Below the pieces are notes generated by a model. It did no database searches, was not told where the DNA came from, and was given only the letters and a program-made list of their open reading frames with translations. The translations under genes and the position numbers were made by a program. Shown piece after piece: positions 15,574-25,738 of a DNA stretch of 36,441 bases. The DNA comes from Solirubrobacteraceae bacterium (lineage in GTDB: Bacteria; Actinomycetota; Thermoleophilia; Solirubrobacterales; Solirubrobacteraceae). The stretch covers positions 1 to 36,441 of the forward strand of contig JADGPO010000071.1 of the NCBI GenBank assembly GCA_017882405.1, in the 5' to 3' direction. Within the stretch, counting starts at the first letter, position 1. Each line of letters opens with the position of its first letter.

Positions 15574-17384
15574 TAGCGAGCGTCCCCGAGCTCGAGCACG
15601 GCCAGGAACGCCTCCTGGGGCACCTCGATGCGGCCCACCTGCTTCATCCGCTGCTTGCCCTTCTTCTGTTGCTCGAGCAGCTTGCGCTTGCGGCTGATGT
15701 CGCCGCCATAGCATTTGGCGATCACGTCCTTGCGGTAGGCCTTGATCGTCTCCCGGGCGACGATCCGCGAGCCGATCGCCGCCTGGATCGGGACGTCGTA
15801 CTGCTGGCGGGGGATCTTCTCGCGCAGCTTCTCGGTCAGCGTCCGCCCGGCGCTCTGGGCCTTGGAACGGTGGACCAGCATCGACAGGGCGTCGATCGGG
15901 TCGCCGGCGAGCAGGATGTCCAGCTTGACCAGATCGGACTCGCGCAGGCCGGTCAGGTCGTAGTCCAGGGACGCGTAGCCGCGAGTGCGCGACTTCAGCT
16001 GGTCGAAGAAGTCCAGCACGATCTCGGCCAACGGTAGGTCATAGGTCAGCTGCACGCGCTCGGCCGACAGGTAGTGCATGCCGGCGTGCTCGCCGCGGCG
16101 CTCCTGGCAGAGCTCCATGATCTGGCCGACGAACTCCTTGGGCGACAGGATCGAAGCCCGGATGAACGGCTCGCGGACCTCGGCCACGCGCGCAGGATCG
16201 GGGAAGTCATTGGGGCTGTGGATCGGAATCACGCTGCCGTCGGTGAGCGTCACCTCGTCCTCGACGCTCGGCATCGTGGTCAGCAGCTCCAGGTCGTACT
16301 CGCGCTCCAGGCGCTCGCGGACGATGTCCATGTGCAGCAGACCGAGGAACCCGCAGCGAAACCCGAAGCCGAGCGCCTCCGAGGTCTCGGGCTCCCAGCT
16401 GAGCGCGGCGTCGTTGAGCGTCAGCTTCTCCAGCGCGTCGCGCAGATCAGGGTAGTCGTCGGACTCGATCGGAAAGAGGCCGCAGAAGACCATCGGCTTG
16501 ACCTCGCGGTAGCCGGGGAGCGCCTCCGAGGCGCCGTCGTGCTTGGTCGTCAGCGTGTCGCCGACCCGCAGCGCGCTGACGTCCTTGATGCCGGTGATGA
16601 CATAGCCCACCTCGCCGGCGTGCAGTGCCTTCGCCGGCGTCATCTGCGGGGTGAAGAAGCCGATGTCGTCGATCTCGGCCTCGGTGCCGCCCTGCATCGC
16701 GCGGATCGCCTCGCCCTTGGTGAACGTGCCGTCGACGACCCGGATGTAGGCGATCACGCCGCGGTACTGGTCGAACTCGGAGTCGAAGATGAGGGCCCGC
16801 GGCGATGCGTCGGGGTCGCCGTCGGGCGGGGGCACGCGCGCGATCAGCTCGTCGAGCACAGCGGTCACCCCCTCCCCGGTCTTGGCGCTGATCCGCCGCA
16901 CCGTCTCGGCGGGCTCGCCCAGCAGGTCGGCCACCTCTCCCGCGACGCGCTCGGGCTCGGCGCCCGGCAGGTCGACCTTGTTCAGGCACGGGATCAGCTC
17001 CAGCCCGGCCTCGACGGCCAGATACGTGTTGGCGACCGTCTGGGCCTCCACTCCCTGGGAGGCGTCGACGACCAGCAGCGCGCCCTCGCAGGCGGCCAGC
17101 GAGCGTGAGACCTCGTAGGTGAAGTCGACGTGTCCCGGGGTGTCGATCAGCTGCAACTGATAGGTCTGGCCGTCGTGCGGCGACTCGTAGTAGACGCGCA
17201 CCGCCTGAGCCTTGATGGTGATCCCGCGCTCGCGCTCCAGGTCCATCGAGTCCAGCAGCTGGGCGCGCATCGCCCGCGGGTCAACCGTGTGGGTCAGCTC
17301 GAGGATGCGGTCGGCCAGCGTCGACTTGCCGTGGTCGATGTGGGCGATGATCGAGAAATTGCGGATGTGGGCCTGGTCTGCCAT
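15573..17384 (-). CDS. lepA: Elongation factor 4 (LepA)
   Basis: LepA is a ribosome-bound GTPase that acts on stalled or mistranslocated ribosomes. The 603-residue protein starts [22 protein letters not shown] (G1), with G2 RGITIKAQ, G3 DTPGH and G4 NKVD. Elongation-factor-like domains follow. The LepA-specific tail [19 protein letters not shown], then EVPQEAF, separates it from EF-G and TypA. I use the ATG at 17384 because it aligns with the family start. TAACCT ends ten bases upstream and no clear Shine-Dalgarno is present. The methyltransferase gene begins on its stop codon. Confidence 0.97.
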   Translation of the reverse strand: MADQAHIRNFSIIAHIDHGKSTLADRILELTHTVDPRAMRAQLLDSMDLERERGITIKAQAVRVYYESPHDGQTYQLQLIDTPGHVDFTYEVSRSLAACEGALLVVDASQGVEAQTVANTYLAVEAGLELIPCLNKVDLPGAEPERVAGEVADLLGEPAETVRRISAKTGEGVTAVLDELIARVPPPDGDPDASPRALIFDSEFDQYRGVIAYIRVVDGTFTKGEAIRAMQGGTEAEIDDIGFFTPQMTPAKALHAGEVGYVITGIKDVSALRVGDTLTTKHDGASEALPGYREVKPMVFCGLFPIESDDYPDLRDALEKLTLNDAALSWEPETSEALGFGFRCGFLGLLHMDIVRERLEREYDLELLTTMPSVEDEVTLTDGSVIPIHSPNDFPDPARVAEVREPFIRASILSPKEFVGQIMELCQERRGEHAGMHYLSAERVQLTYDLPLAEIVLDFFDQLKSRTRGYASLDYDLTGLRESDLVKLDILLAGDPIDALSMLVHRSKAQSAGRTLTEKLREKIPRQQYDVPIQAAIGSRIVARETIKAYRKDVIAKCYGGDISRKRKLLEQQKKGKQRMKQVGRIEVPQEAFLAVLELGDAR

Positions 17385-17437
17385 TCCATACTGAAGGTTA
17401 GGAGGGATCGGATCCCACCCACCCGTCTGTTTTCCGG

Positions 17438-17962
17438 CTATGAACGGTCGCGCGCCGCGGCCCGCGCTCGCTCCTCGCGCTGCACCCGGGCACTGATGAA
17501 CCCCGGCAGGAGGCCGAGCTCGTCGAGAGCGCCACGGCCGGCGACGCCCATCGTCAGCAGTCCGGCGAAGATGGCCACGGCGTCGATCGACTTGCGGCCC
17601 TGCTTGTCCCAGTAGTCGTCCTGGAGGTCGAGCCACAGGGCGAACTCGTCCAGCGTTAGCGCCGAGGCGATCCCGTAGGTGCTCGCGGTCACGCGGGAGG
17701 CCCACTCGGGCACCCTGTCGCCGATCCCGAAACGGTAGGTCCACAGGTAGCCGATGCCCAGCAGCCCGAAGATGCCGAACGTGCTGTGGTGGATGTGGCG
17801 ACCGCCGGCGCTGATGTTCCCGAACGGTCCGATGCCGGCGCGGATCGCATGGGTGATCCCCCGGGCGACGACGAACGCGCTGGTGAACCCCACGGCGCTG
17901 AGGAAGGCGCGCTCCTGCCGGGGCTCGGCGAAATGTCTGGCGTAGAAGGCCTTCAGCTCCAT
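17438..17962 (-). CDS. Unknown integral membrane protein with HIHH motif
   Basis: The 174-residue protein has about four hydrophobic segments (near residues 20-38, 58-75, 92-106 and 127-145). It has a striking cluster of possible metal ligands: [11 protein letters not shown] (His56, 58, 59), [17 protein letters not shown] (Asp105, Glu106, Asp112, Asp115, Asp116) and Trp117. The combination of His and acidic residues at membrane edges suggests a metal-binding site, perhaps an oxidoreductase or hydrolase, but I recognise no characterised family. It begins 11 bases after the murJ stop and so belongs to the murJ transcript. The C-terminus is a charged Arg-rich tail. Confidence 0.75.
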   Translation of the reverse strand: MELKAFYARHFAEPRQERAFLSAVGFTSAFVVARGITHAIRAGIGPFGNISAGGRHIHHSTFGIFGLLGIGYLWTYRFGIGDRVPEWASRVTASTYGIASALTLDEFALWLDLQDDYWDKQGRKSIDAVAIFAGLLTMGVAGRGALDELGLLPGFISARVQREERARAAARDRS

Positions 17963-17973
17963 GGCGACCAGTT

Positions 17974-19599
17974 TTAGCGCCTGCGCAGGCGGCCCATGAT
18001 CAGCGACTCGATCTGCCGCGCCTCGGGGATCCGCATCCACAGCACCACCCGCGCATAGAGGACGCCGGCGGCGGCGAGGGCGATCCCCACGGAGAGGATC
18101 TGGGCGAGCAGCGACGTGCCCAGCAGCGCGTCTAGTCCCTTCCACACCAGATAGCCGAGCGCGGTGATCGGCGCGGTGGCGAGCAGGATCCGCGCCGTGA
18201 CCATCGTCGTCTGGGCCATCTCCAGGCGGCCGTTGAAGCCGATCCGCAGCCGGTGCAGCTGCAGCCAGGTCATCACCACGTTGGCCACCAGCGTCCCGAT
18301 CACGGGGCCGGCAATGCCCAGCGGCTTGTACAGCGCCAGCGAGACGATGATGTCCACCACGACGTTGATGGCCGCCAGCTTGGTGGGGATCCACGGTCGC
18401 TGGAGGGCGAAGAACGTGCGGCTCAACAGGAGGTTGACGCCCGCGAACGGCAGGCTGAAGGCAAACCAGAACAACGCCTTGGCCACCAGTTGGGTCGATC
18501 CGGGGCCGAAGCTGCCGTGCTGGTAGACGAGGCGGGTGATCGGGACCGCCAGCACCGCCAGCAGCGCCGCCGACGGGATCAGCAGCAGGTTGATCTGGCG
18601 GATGCCGTTGCCCAGCGTGCGCCGCATGCCCGTCGGATTGTGGGCGCTGGCCATCCGGCTGAGCGTGGGAAACAGCACCGTGGCTACGGCCACGCTGAAG
18701 ATCCCCTGCGGCAGCATGTAGATCCGGAAAGCGTCGTTGATGGCGATCGGCACGTGCGGGGAGACAAGTGCACCGAGTCCGGCGTTGATGAAGATGTCGA
18801 GGTTGATGATCCCGATGCTCAGCGTCACCGGGAAGAACAGGATCAGCACCTGGCGCACCCGCGGATCGCGCCAGTCGAAGGCGAACGCGAGGCGGAACTC
18901 CGTCCGGCGCGTCGCCCAGGCGATCAGCAGGAACTGCACGATGGTCGCCACCAACCACGCGATCGCGTAGGAGTAGACGGCGTCCTCACCGTGGAAGTGC
19001 GCGTGGAGGATCACCATCAGCACGACGATCACGACGTTCCACACCGCCGGAGCGAGGGCGGGAACCGAGAACTCGTCGTAGGACTGCAGGATCCCCACCA
19101 GCAGCCCGGTGAGGCTGAGCAGCAGCACGACGGGGAACAGCACCCGCGACAGACCGGTGGCGAGCACCGTCGCGGGCGTGCTGAGGGTGCCCGTGAACAG
19201 GGGCATGACCAGGCCGGCGATCCCCATGTAGACGATCGTCAGCAGACCGAGCGCCACGAGAATCAGCCAGAACAGCGACGAGGCCAGCCGGAATGCCTCG
19301 CGCTTCTTGCCCGCCTGCAGCAGCTCGGTGAAGATCGGGACGAACGCGGCCCCCAGCGCGGCCTGCGAGAACAGGTTCGAGAACAGGTTCGGGATCTGCG
19401 AGGCGATCGTGAACGCCGACCCCGCGCCGCTGGTGCCGAAGAAGCTCGCCTGGACGACCTCGCGTCCCAGGCCGGCAACCCGCGAGAGCGCGGTGGCGAC
19501 GGCGACGATGGCGGTGCTGAGCGCCAGCCGCTGACGCGGCGGGGGCGGCGGCGACAGTGGCGGGGTGGGTGGGGGTCCGATTGGGCTCTGGTCGGACAC
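17974..19599 (-). CDS. murJ: Lipid II flippase MurJ (MviN)
   Basis: MurJ moves the peptidoglycan precursor lipid II across the inner membrane. The protein of about 541 residues is almost entirely membrane helices. It shows the family sequences [34 protein letters not shown] and [13 protein letters not shown] near the start and the conserved internal [18 protein letters not shown]. It has a Pro-rich cytoplasmic lead ([14 protein letters not shown]). I place the start at GTG 19599, seven bases after a TATAGC -10. Starts further upstream would run into the rpsT promoter and coding region. In many actinobacteria MurJ carries a pseudokinase extension; this one does not. Confidence 0.93.
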   Translation of the reverse strand: MSDQSPIGPPPTPPLSPPPPPRQRLALSTAIVAVATALSRVAGLGREVVQASFFGTSGAGSAFTIASQIPNLFSNLFSQAALGAAFVPIFTELLQAGKKREAFRLASSLFWLILVALGLLTIVYMGIAGLVMPLFTGTLSTPATVLATGLSRVLFPVVLLLSLTGLLVGILQSYDEFSVPALAPAVWNVVIVVLMVILHAHFHGEDAVYSYAIAWLVATIVQFLLIAWATRRTEFRLAFAFDWRDPRVRQVLILFFPVTLSIGIINLDIFINAGLGALVSPHVPIAINDAFRIYMLPQGIFSVAVATVLFPTLSRMASAHNPTGMRRTLGNGIRQINLLLIPSAALLAVLAVPITRLVYQHGSFGPGSTQLVAKALFWFAFSLPFAGVNLLLSRTFFALQRPWIPTKLAAINVVVDIIVSLALYKPLGIAGPVIGTLVANVVMTWLQLHRLRIGFNGRLEMAQTTMVTARILLATAPITALGYLVWKGLDALLGTSLLAQILSVGIALAAAGVLYARVVLWMRIPEARQIESLIMGRLRRR

Positions 19600-19606
19600 G
19601 GAGGGC

Positions 19607-19635
19607 GCTATAGTACGCGCCGGTTCAGCGGTCAC
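19607..19635. promoter_or_regulatory. Divergent murJ/rpsT promoter region
   Basis: On the minus strand GTGACC (19635..19630), a 17-base spacer and TATAGC (19612..19607) end seven bases before the murJ GTG. On the plus strand TATAGT (19609-19614) overlaps the same bases and could serve as the rpsT -10, leaving a 5' leader of about 30 bases. The shared TATA core makes the element almost symmetrical. No good -35 is seen for rpsT. Confidence 0.5.
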
Positions 19636-19653
19636 CCGCGGGCCAATTTCGAT

Positions 19654-19914
19654 ATGGCCAACATCCACTCACAGAAGAAGCGGATCCTGCGCTCCGAGCG
19701 CGAGCGGCTTGAGAACCGGCGTTACACGTCGGCCGTCAAGACGTACTTCCGCAGGCTGGAGCGAGCTGTCTCCGAAGGTGAGACCGAGACCGCCGAGACC
19801 GAGCACCGCGCGCTCGTCAAGACGATCGACAAGGCCGTCAAGAACGGCGCGCTGCACCGCAACAACGGCGCGCGCAAGAAGTCTCGCGCGGCCCGCCTGC
19901 GCCGCGGCGTTTAG
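19654..19914 (+). CDS. rpsT: 30S ribosomal protein S20
   Basis: S20 binds 16S rRNA early in 30S assembly. The 86-residue, strongly basic helical protein has the family start MANIHSQKKRILRSERER and the tail LVKTIDKAVKNGALHRNNG followed by ARKKSRAARL. Length and charge are typical. It is monocistronic or co-transcribed with the following coiled-coil gene, which is read in the same frame after its stop. The leader of about 30-40 bases has no strong Shine-Dalgarno. Confidence 0.97.
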   Translation: MANIHSQKKRILRSERERLENRRYTSAVKTYFRRLERAVSEGETETAETEHRALVKTIDKAVKNGALHRNNGARKKSRAARLRRGV

Positions 19915-20001
19915 CGTCCGCAGGCCGGCCTTCCTGGCACCGAAACCCATCGGCTGATCGCTCTTTCACCGACCGCCGACCCCGACCGCGTCACCTTCGA
20001 G

Positions 20002-20934
20002 GTGGAGCGGCTGGAGGCGGCCGAGGACGGAAAGGTCGTGGTCTCCGGGCGATGGTTCGGGGTGCGCGGGCGCCGCTTCGTGCGCCCCACGCTGACGCTC
20101 ACGCTGGGCGATGGCGGACCTGAGCGGCGCTGGCTGGCCGCCCTGGAGCACAAGCCCTGGGCGGCGCAGGACGGCGAGCCGTGGATGGCCGCGTTCCCGG
20201 TCGACGTCGAGCTGGCGAGTGCCTCTGCGATCGAGCTCTCGGTGGCGCCTGACATCGAGATCGCGCTGCGCCCGCCGGAGGGCGCCGCCGGCTCGCCCAG
20301 AGAGAGCGCGGTCGCGGCGCGGGCCCGCTCGCCCCTGGCCAAGCAGGACGCGCGAGGGCGCCGGCCGAGCGCCCGGGCACAGGACCTCGAGCGGCTGTCC
20401 ACGCGCCTGTCCTCCGCCGAGTCGGCGCTGGAGCGGGAGCGCGACCGGCGCGCCTCGGCCGAGTCGACTCTGGAGGAGCAGCGCGCCGAGAGCCGCAAGC
20501 TCAGCGCCGAGCTGGGAAGAGCGCGCGCCGAGCTGGATCTGGCGCGCACCGTGCAGCGTGAGGCCGAGGCGATGTCGGCCGAGCTGGACTCCGCCCGCCG
20601 CGAGCTGCGCGCCGCCGGCCAGCGCTACGAGCAGCTCGCCCAGGAGCACGATCGCGTGATCGACGCCCACGCTCGCGTCGAATCCGACCTGCGCGAGCGC
20701 TCTGGGGCGCTGGAGTCCGCTCGTGACGCCCTCGAGCAGGAGCGCGAGCGCGGCAGCGAGGCCCTCTCGAAGCAGCAGGCGCTGCCGGCGGGCGCATCCC
20801 AGCGGATCGAGCGCCCGCTGAACCCGGCGCTGCAGTCGCGTCCCAACTGGGCGTGGCGAGGGCTAGCGCTGCTGGTGATCGCGGCCGTGGCGGTCGCCGT
20901 GTGGCTGGTACTTCACTCCACGATCCTGCATTGA
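20002..20934 (+). CDS. Tail-anchored coiled-coil protein of unknown function
   Basis: This is a protein of about 310 residues in three parts. Residues 1 to about 95 form a compact beta-rich domain (GRWFGVRGRRFVRPTLTLTL and LEHKPWAAQDGEPWMAAFP). Residues from about 120 to 260 are a long Ala/Glu/Arg heptad-rich coiled coil (LERLSTRLSSAESALERERD and so on). The end is a single hydrophobic helix (WRGLALLVIAAVAVAVWLVL) five residues from the stop, so the protein would be anchored by its tail with the bulk in the cytoplasm. I do not recognise the N-terminal domain. The start is uncertain: the frame is open back to the rpsT stop and translation could begin at a CTG near 19957. Confidence 0.65.
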   Translation: MERLEAAEDGKVVVSGRWFGVRGRRFVRPTLTLTLGDGGPERRWLAALEHKPWAAQDGEPWMAAFPVDVELASASAIELSVAPDIEIALRPPEGAAGSPRESAVAARARSPLAKQDARGRRPSARAQDLERLSTRLSSAESALERERDRRASAESTLEEQRAESRKLSAELGRARAELDLARTVQREAEAMSAELDSARRELRAAGQRYEQLAQEHDRVIDAHARVESDLRERSGALESARDALEQERERGSEALSKQQALPAGASQRIERPLNPALQSRPNWAWRGLALLVIAAVAVAVWLVLHSTILH

Positions 20935-20945
20935 CACCCCCAGCC

Positions 20946-21926
20946 TCAGTCGGCGATCCGCCCGATCGCCAGCAGCGCAGCCGTGTCCTCGGCGCCGCCC
21001 CGGGGGCCACCGCCCCGCGAGGCCAGCTCCAGATCGGCGATCTCGCAGGTGGCCTGACGCAATCGCTCGACACCGGCGCGGCGGGCGTCGGCGATCAGGC
21101 GGTCGGCGGCCCGCGAGGGCATCCGCAGGCGGCGCTTGACCTGCGCCGGCGCTTCGCCCGCGTCCAGCGCGGCGGCCACCTCGTGGGCCTGGCGCACCCG
21201 TTGGGAGATCCAGTACAGCAGCCCGGGCAGCCGCTCGCCCTGCTCGCGCAGCTGCAGGTAGGTTCGGACCGCCGCCGCCCGGTCACCGGCCACCCAGGCA
21301 TCCGCGACCGTCCAGGCGCGGCGCTCGGCCGAGGAGGCGGTCAGCTCGGCGACGTCGTCGGCATCCACCGTCGCAACCTCCTCGTCGGCCCCCAGTGCCA
21401 GCTTCTCCAGCTCGCGCAGCAGCCGCTGCTGACGCTCGCCGACGTGGCCGATCAACGTGCGGGCGGCCTCGGGCTCCAGCTCGATGCCCAGCTCGGCGGC
21501 GCGGGCGATGGTCCACTTGGGTAGCTCCCACGGCTTGACGCTGTTCTCGTCGCTGATGTCGCCCTTGACCTGCTTGACGGCGGCGTGCAGGCGATCGGGC
21601 GCACGGTTGCGGCTGTCCTCCCGCGCGAAGAAGGCGACCGTGGTCTCCGGGGCGATGCCGGTGATCGCCGTCTCCAGCGCGTCCATCTCCTTGTCCTTGA
21701 AGCGCTCGGCTCCCTCGACGATCACGAACCGCCGGCCGAGGGCGAGCGTCATCGCGTCCAGTGCGGCGGCCACCGCGTCGGGCGTGGCGTCCTCGCCCTC
21801 CAGCAGCTCCAGCCCCTCGGCGCCGCTGAGCGACTCGGCCAGCGCCCGCAGGCGAGCCCGGCGCTCGGCGATCCGCCCGTGGTCGTCTCCGTGGATCAGA
21901 TAGGCGGGCTTGAACGTGGGCGCCAC
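20946..21926 (-). CDS. holA: DNA polymerase III delta subunit
   Basis: HolA is the clamp-loader subunit that opens the beta clamp. The 326-residue protein has the family opening PAYLIHGDDHGRIAERRARL. It also has RRFVIVEGAERFK, the TVAFFAREDSR strand in the AAA+-like core, the helical linker LLRELEKLALGA, and a C-terminal collar region with LLYWISQRVRQAHEV. The GTG at 21926 begins the conserved part. A TAGACT hexamer lies ten bases upstream. It follows the LOG-like gene by 23 bases and converges with the coiled-coil gene, leaving 11 bases. Confidence 0.92.
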   Translation of the reverse strand: MAPTFKPAYLIHGDDHGRIAERRARLRALAESLSGAEGLELLEGEDATPDAVAAALDAMTLALGRRFVIVEGAERFKDKEMDALETAITGIAPETTVAFFAREDSRNRAPDRLHAAVKQVKGDISDENSVKPWELPKWTIARAAELGIELEPEAARTLIGHVGERQQRLLRELEKLALGADEEVATVDADDVAELTASSAERRAWTVADAWVAGDRAAAVRTYLQLREQGERLPGLLYWISQRVRQAHEVAAALDAGEAPAQVKRRLRMPSRAADRLIADARRAGVERLRQATCEIADLELASRGGGPRGGAEDTAALLAIGRIAD

Positions 21927-21949
21927 TGCGCTTCTCAGTCTACGAGCGT

Positions 21950-22420
21950 CTACGAACACCGCGCGGCGGCCAGCGCCAACGCCCGTCGCACGGCATGCGC
22001 CGGCGAGTCGGCCACCTCGACGCCCTCCACGTCCCACGTGTCCAGCCCCACCACCGGCAGTCCGGCGACGAGGGCGAGCGCGATCTCCGACAGCGTGCCA
22101 TAGGCCCCCCCGATCGCCACGGCGGCATCGGCGGCACGCACGATCAGCCCGTTTCGCAGCTCGCCCACCCCGGTGGGCAGCGCGATCGTGACCCACTGGT
22201 TGGCTGCGCGGCGGTCCTCGCCCCGCAGGATGCCGATCACGGTCCCACCGGCGCCGTTCGCTCCCCGGCTGGCGCTCGCCATCACCCCCGGTCCCCCGCC
22301 CGTGACGACGATCGCCCCGGCCTGCGCCAGGCCGAGGCCGACCTCCTCGGCCGCGCGCTCCTGCTCGGCGGTGGCGACGGAGGCGCCGATGACCGCCACG
22401 TACGCCGTCCCGGCGCCCAT
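21950..22420 (-). CDS. TIGR00725/LOG-like Rossmann protein
   Basis: This 156-residue protein belongs to the SLOG/lysine-decarboxylase-like Rossmann group. It has VAVIGASVATAEQ, the glycine-rich VVTGGGPGVMASASRGA and the C-terminal AVAIGGAYGTLSEIALAL. Members include cytokinin-activating LOG enzymes and molybdenum cofactor carrier-like proteins. The LOG catalytic PGGxGTxxE is here IGGAYGTLSE, which retains Thr-x-x-Glu but is closer to the carrier-like TIGR00725 type. Binding of a nucleotide or nucleotide-like ligand is the safest statement. The ATG at 22420 lies three bases after the leuS stop (TAG-TTG-ATG), so it is in the leuS operon. Confidence 0.8.
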   Translation of the reverse strand: MGAGTAYVAVIGASVATAEQERAAEEVGLGLAQAGAIVVTGGGPGVMASASRGANGAGGTVIGILRGEDRRAANQWVTIALPTGVGELRNGLIVRAADAAVAIGGAYGTLSEIALALVAGLPVVGLDTWDVEGVEVADSPAHAVRRALALAAARCS

Positions 22421-22423
22421 CAA

Positions 22424-24943
22424 CTACCTGACGACGACGTTGACCAGCTTGTCGGGCACCACGATCACCTTGACGACCTTGTGGCCGTTTAGGTGCGCCT
22501 GGACCCCGCGGCTGGCCATCGCCAGCCGCTCGAGCTCCTCGCGTGGGGAGCCGGTGGGCGCGGTCACCCGGTCACGCACCTTGCCGTTGACCTGGCAGAC
22601 CAGCTCGAACGTCTGGGCGGTCAGCATGTCCGGGTCGGCGTCGGGCCACGGCTGCTCCCACACCCGCTCGCCGGTCAACCGCTCGTAGACCTCGGACCCC
22701 AGATGCGGCGCGAACGGGAAGACCAGCGAGGCCGCAGTGGCCACCGCGAAGCGTCGCGACTCGAGCTCGGCCTGCGGATGGCGGTAGACCTCGTTGATCA
22801 GCTCCATCACGGCGGAGATCGCGGTGTTGAACGCGAACCGGCCGCGGATGTCGCCGGTCACCTTCTCGATCGCCCAGTTGGCCTTGCGCACGAGGATGAG
22901 CCCTTCGCCATCGGGCTCCGGCGGCTGATCGGCGGGACGGGGATCGCGAGTCGCATCCTCCGCCCCGGCCAGCTCGTCGCCGGCCCGCCACAGCCGGTTG
23001 AGGAAGCGGTGAACGCCTTCGACGCCGGTTTCAGACCACGCGGCGTCCTGGTCGGGCGGTCCGATGAACAGCACGTAGCAGCGGGCCGCATCGGCCCCGA
23101 AGCGCTCGACGATCTGGCTGGGAGCAACCACGTTGCCCTTAGAGCTGGACATCTTGTTTCCGTCGGCGCCGAGGATCATCCCCTGCGTGAACAGCTGCTC
23201 GAAGGGCTCCTGGGCAGAGAGCAGGTTCATGTCGTGCAGCGCCTTGACGAAGAAGCGCGCGTACAGCAGGTGCAGGATCGCGTGCTCGATGCCGCCGATG
23301 TAGGTGTCGACCGGCATCCAGCTGTCGAGCACTTCGCGGTCCCACGGCGCCTCGTCGTTGCGGGCGTCGCAGTAGCGCAGGAAGTACCAGCTGGAGTCGA
23401 CGAACGTGTCCATCGTGTCGGTCTCCCGCCGGGCGGGGCCGCCGCATTTCGGGCACTTGATGTTGACCCAGCCCTCGGCGGCGGCCAGCGGCGAGCGTCC
23501 GCGGGGCTGGTAATCCTCGATCTCGGGCAGCCTGACGGGCAGCTCGTCCAACGGAACGGGCACCATGCCGTCCTTCTCGCAGTACACGACCGGGATCGGA
23601 CAGCCCCAGTAGCGCTGGCGGGAGATCAGCCAGTCGCGCAGGCGATAGTTGACCGAGGCGTGCCCGGCCCCCTCGCGGTCCAGCCAGGCGACGATCGCGT
23701 CGCGGCCGGCGACCGCGTCCATGCCGGTGAAGTCACCCGAGTTGATCAGCCGCTCGTCGTCGGTGTGGGCGGTGAACGCCTGGGCGCTCACGTCGGGGTC
23801 CTCCTCGCCCGCGGGCGCGACCACGGGGCGGATCGGGAGATCGAAGGCGGTGGCGAAGTCGTAGTCGCGCTGGTCGTGGGCGGGCACGCCCATGACGGCG
23901 CCGGTGCCGTACTCCATCAGCACGTAGTCGGCGACGTACATCGGGATCGCCTCGCCGTTGACGGGGTTGGTCACCGTGCGCCCCAGCGCAACCCCGGTCT
24001 TGGGCTTGTCGATGTCGCCGCGGGTCTCGGCCGATTCGATCAGCGCCCGGTTGACGTACTCCTGGACCTCGTGCTCGTGCTCGGTGCCGACCACCAGCCT
24101 GAGCACGTCGGGATGCTCGGGCGCCATCACGAAGAACGTCGCCCCGAACAGAGTGTCGGGCCGGGTGGTGAAGACCGCGTAGTCCAGCGGGTGGGCGGGA
24201 TCGACATCCTCGCAGCGGAACGTCACCTCGGCGCCCTCGCTGCGCCCGATCCAGTTGCGCTGCATCGCCTTGACGTTGGCGGGCCAGTCTATCCGGTCCA
24301 GGTCGTCGAGCAGCCGGTCGGCGTAGTCGGTGATCCGGAAGAACCACTGCTCCAGCTGGCGCAGCTCCACCTCGTGGCCGCAGCGCTCGCAACGGCCGTC
24401 GATCACCTGCTCGTTGGCCAGCACCGTCTGGTCGTGGGGACACCACTTGACGGCCGCCTCCTTGCGATAGGCGAGTCCGCGCTCCAGCAGCTGGAGGAAG
24501 ATCCACTGCGTCCAGCGGTAGTAGCTGGGCTGATGGCTGGACAGCTCGCGCGACCAGTCGATCGAGATGCCCCAGCGGTGAAACCAGTGGCGATAGGAGG
24601 CGATCGACTTGTCGGTGGCCTCGCGAGGATGGACCCCGGTCTTGATCGCGTTGTTCTCGGCCGGCAGCCCGAAGGCGTCGTAGCCCATCGGGTGCAGGAC
24701 CCGCTGACCGGTACGGCGATGGAAGTGGGCGATCGCGTCGCCCAGCGCGTAGTTCTTCAGATGACCGACGTGCGGCTCGCCGCTGGGGTAGGGCAGCATC
24801 TCCAGGACGTAGGCCTTCTCCTGTACCGGGCCGCGGCCGGTTCTCTCGTCGGGCTCGTTGGTGACCTCCCAGGTGCCCTCACGCTCCCACAGGTCCTGCC
24901 ACTTGGGCTCGATGCGGGTCGGGTCATAGCGGCGCTCGGACAT
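22424..24943 (-). CDS. leuS: Leucyl-tRNA synthetase
   Basis: This 839-residue class I synthetase charges tRNA-Leu. The HIGH-type signature is HVGH (58-61) in [16 protein letters not shown], and the KMSKS loop is KMSSSKGN near residue 597. The CP1 editing domain is present ([14 protein letters not shown] and the [13 protein letters not shown] block). Zinc-like Cys pairs occur in [14 protein letters not shown] and IKCPKCGG. The C-terminal anticodon-binding domain ends with VNGKVRDRV and [17 protein letters not shown] ends 12 bases before the ATG and no Shine-Dalgarno is evident, so the leader is very short. An 80-base region separates it from the divergent coiled-coil gene. Confidence 0.98.
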   Translation of the reverse strand: MSERRYDPTRIEPKWQDLWEREGTWEVTNEPDERTGRGPVQEKAYVLEMLPYPSGEPHVGHLKNYALGDAIAHFHRRTGQRVLHPMGYDAFGLPAENNAIKTGVHPREATDKSIASYRHWFHRWGISIDWSRELSSHQPSYYRWTQWIFLQLLERGLAYRKEAAVKWCPHDQTVLANEQVIDGRCERCGHEVELRQLEQWFFRITDYADRLLDDLDRIDWPANVKAMQRNWIGRSEGAEVTFRCEDVDPAHPLDYAVFTTRPDTLFGATFFVMAPEHPDVLRLVVGTEHEHEVQEYVNRALIESAETRGDIDKPKTGVALGRTVTNPVNGEAIPMYVADYVLMEYGTGAVMGVPAHDQRDYDFATAFDLPIRPVVAPAGEEDPDVSAQAFTAHTDDERLINSGDFTGMDAVAGRDAIVAWLDREGAGHASVNYRLRDWLISRQRYWGCPIPVVYCEKDGMVPVPLDELPVRLPEIEDYQPRGRSPLAAAEGWVNIKCPKCGGPARRETDTMDTFVDSSWYFLRYCDARNDEAPWDREVLDSWMPVDTYIGGIEHAILHLLYARFFVKALHDMNLLSAQEPFEQLFTQGMILGADGNKMSSSKGNVVAPSQIVERFGADAARCYVLFIGPPDQDAAWSETGVEGVHRFLNRLWRAGDELAGAEDATRDPRPADQPPEPDGEGLILVRKANWAIEKVTGDIRGRFAFNTAISAVMELINEVYRHPQAELESRRFAVATAASLVFPFAPHLGSEVYERLTGERVWEQPWPDADPDMLTAQTFELVCQVNGKVRDRVTAPTGSPREELERLAMASRGVQAHLNGHKVVKVIVVPDKLVNVVVR

Positions 24944-25023
24944 GTCTGACGGCTGAGGTTACTTGGGGTGTCGCGACCGAGTTCTTGCGCCCGCGGAAAC
25001 CCAAGGATCACTACCATGGCGCC

Positions 25024-25725
25024 GTGACCGAGCAGAAGAGCAATGGCGAGAGTCGGCCCACGACCGGTAAGCGGTCCGCCGCGGACCGGGTGCAATCGAT
25101 TCTGTCCGCCGCCGAGGCGGCCGCCGAGCAGATCCGCTCGGAGACCGAGGCCCGGGTCCGCGACCGGATCGCCGAGGGCGACCGCGCCGCCGACTACCGG
25201 ATCCAGGCTGCCGAGGAGGAGGCCGCCGAGATCCTCGAGTCCGCTCGGACCGACGCCGAGCGGGTGCTCCGCGAAGCCCGGGAGCGGGACGAGCAGGCCA
25301 AGACCACGGCCACCAGCGAGGCGCTGACGATCGTCGCCCGCGCCCAGGAGAGCGCCGATGCGACGCTCGCCGAGGCCGAGGAGGCCGCCTCACGCAGCCG
25401 CGAGGACGCCGAGCGCCACACCCGGGAGCTGATCGGCGAAGCCCGCCAGACCGCACAGGAGGTCCGCAGCGAGGGAACGGAGCTGGTCGCCAACCTGCGC
25501 CAGATGGGCGATTCGCTGCGCGCCAACGCCGAGCGGATCCTGCGCGACGTCCAGGGCGTGCACTCGCATCTGGTGGCCAAGATCGAGCGCGTCGAGCGGG
25601 CCACCCGCCAGCCGGCCGCCGGCCCGTCCCGGACCCGGGCCGACCGGGCGCTCGCCCGCGGTCCGTTCGATGATGCCGGGGACGGCGACGTGCCCGACGT
25701 TCCGGAGTTCATCCCCCGCCGCTGA
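25024..25725 (+). CDS. Coiled-coil protein, DivIVA-like, function unknown
   Basis: The 233-residue protein is nearly all Ala/Glu/Arg-rich coiled coil from about residue 15 to 195 (ADRVQSILSAAEAAAEQIRS, EEEAAEILESARTDAERVLR and similar repeats). It has an acidic disordered tail (FDDAGDGDVPDVPEF). This composition resembles DivIVA/Wag31-like and SepIVA-like polar scaffold proteins of actinobacteria, but the DivIVA N-terminal membrane-binding motif is not visible, so the assignment is only by type. The GTG start lies six bases after TACCAT, a leaderless arrangement. It is divergent from leuS. Confidence 0.7.
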   Translation: MTEQKSNGESRPTTGKRSAADRVQSILSAAEAAAEQIRSETEARVRDRIAEGDRAADYRIQAAEEEAAEILESARTDAERVLREARERDEQAKTTATSEALTIVARAQESADATLAEAEEAASRSREDAERHTRELIGEARQTAQEVRSEGTELVANLRQMGDSLRANAERILRDVQGVHSHLVAKIERVERATRQPAAGPSRTRADRALARGPFDDAGDGDVPDVPEFIPRR

Positions 25726-25738
25726 GCGAGCTCCCCGG

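Noticed and set aside
18253..19914. Fusion-like plus-strand frame ending in S20
   Set aside because: The part before 19654 is antisense to murJ; the true S20 start is the ATG at 19654, which matches the family.
22493..24949. Long plus-strand open frame of over 800 codons opposite leuS
   Set aside because: It is antisense to a clear leucyl-tRNA synthetase. Its translation is His/Leu/Arg/Gly-rich without any domain, as expected for the complementary frame of a GC-rich gene.
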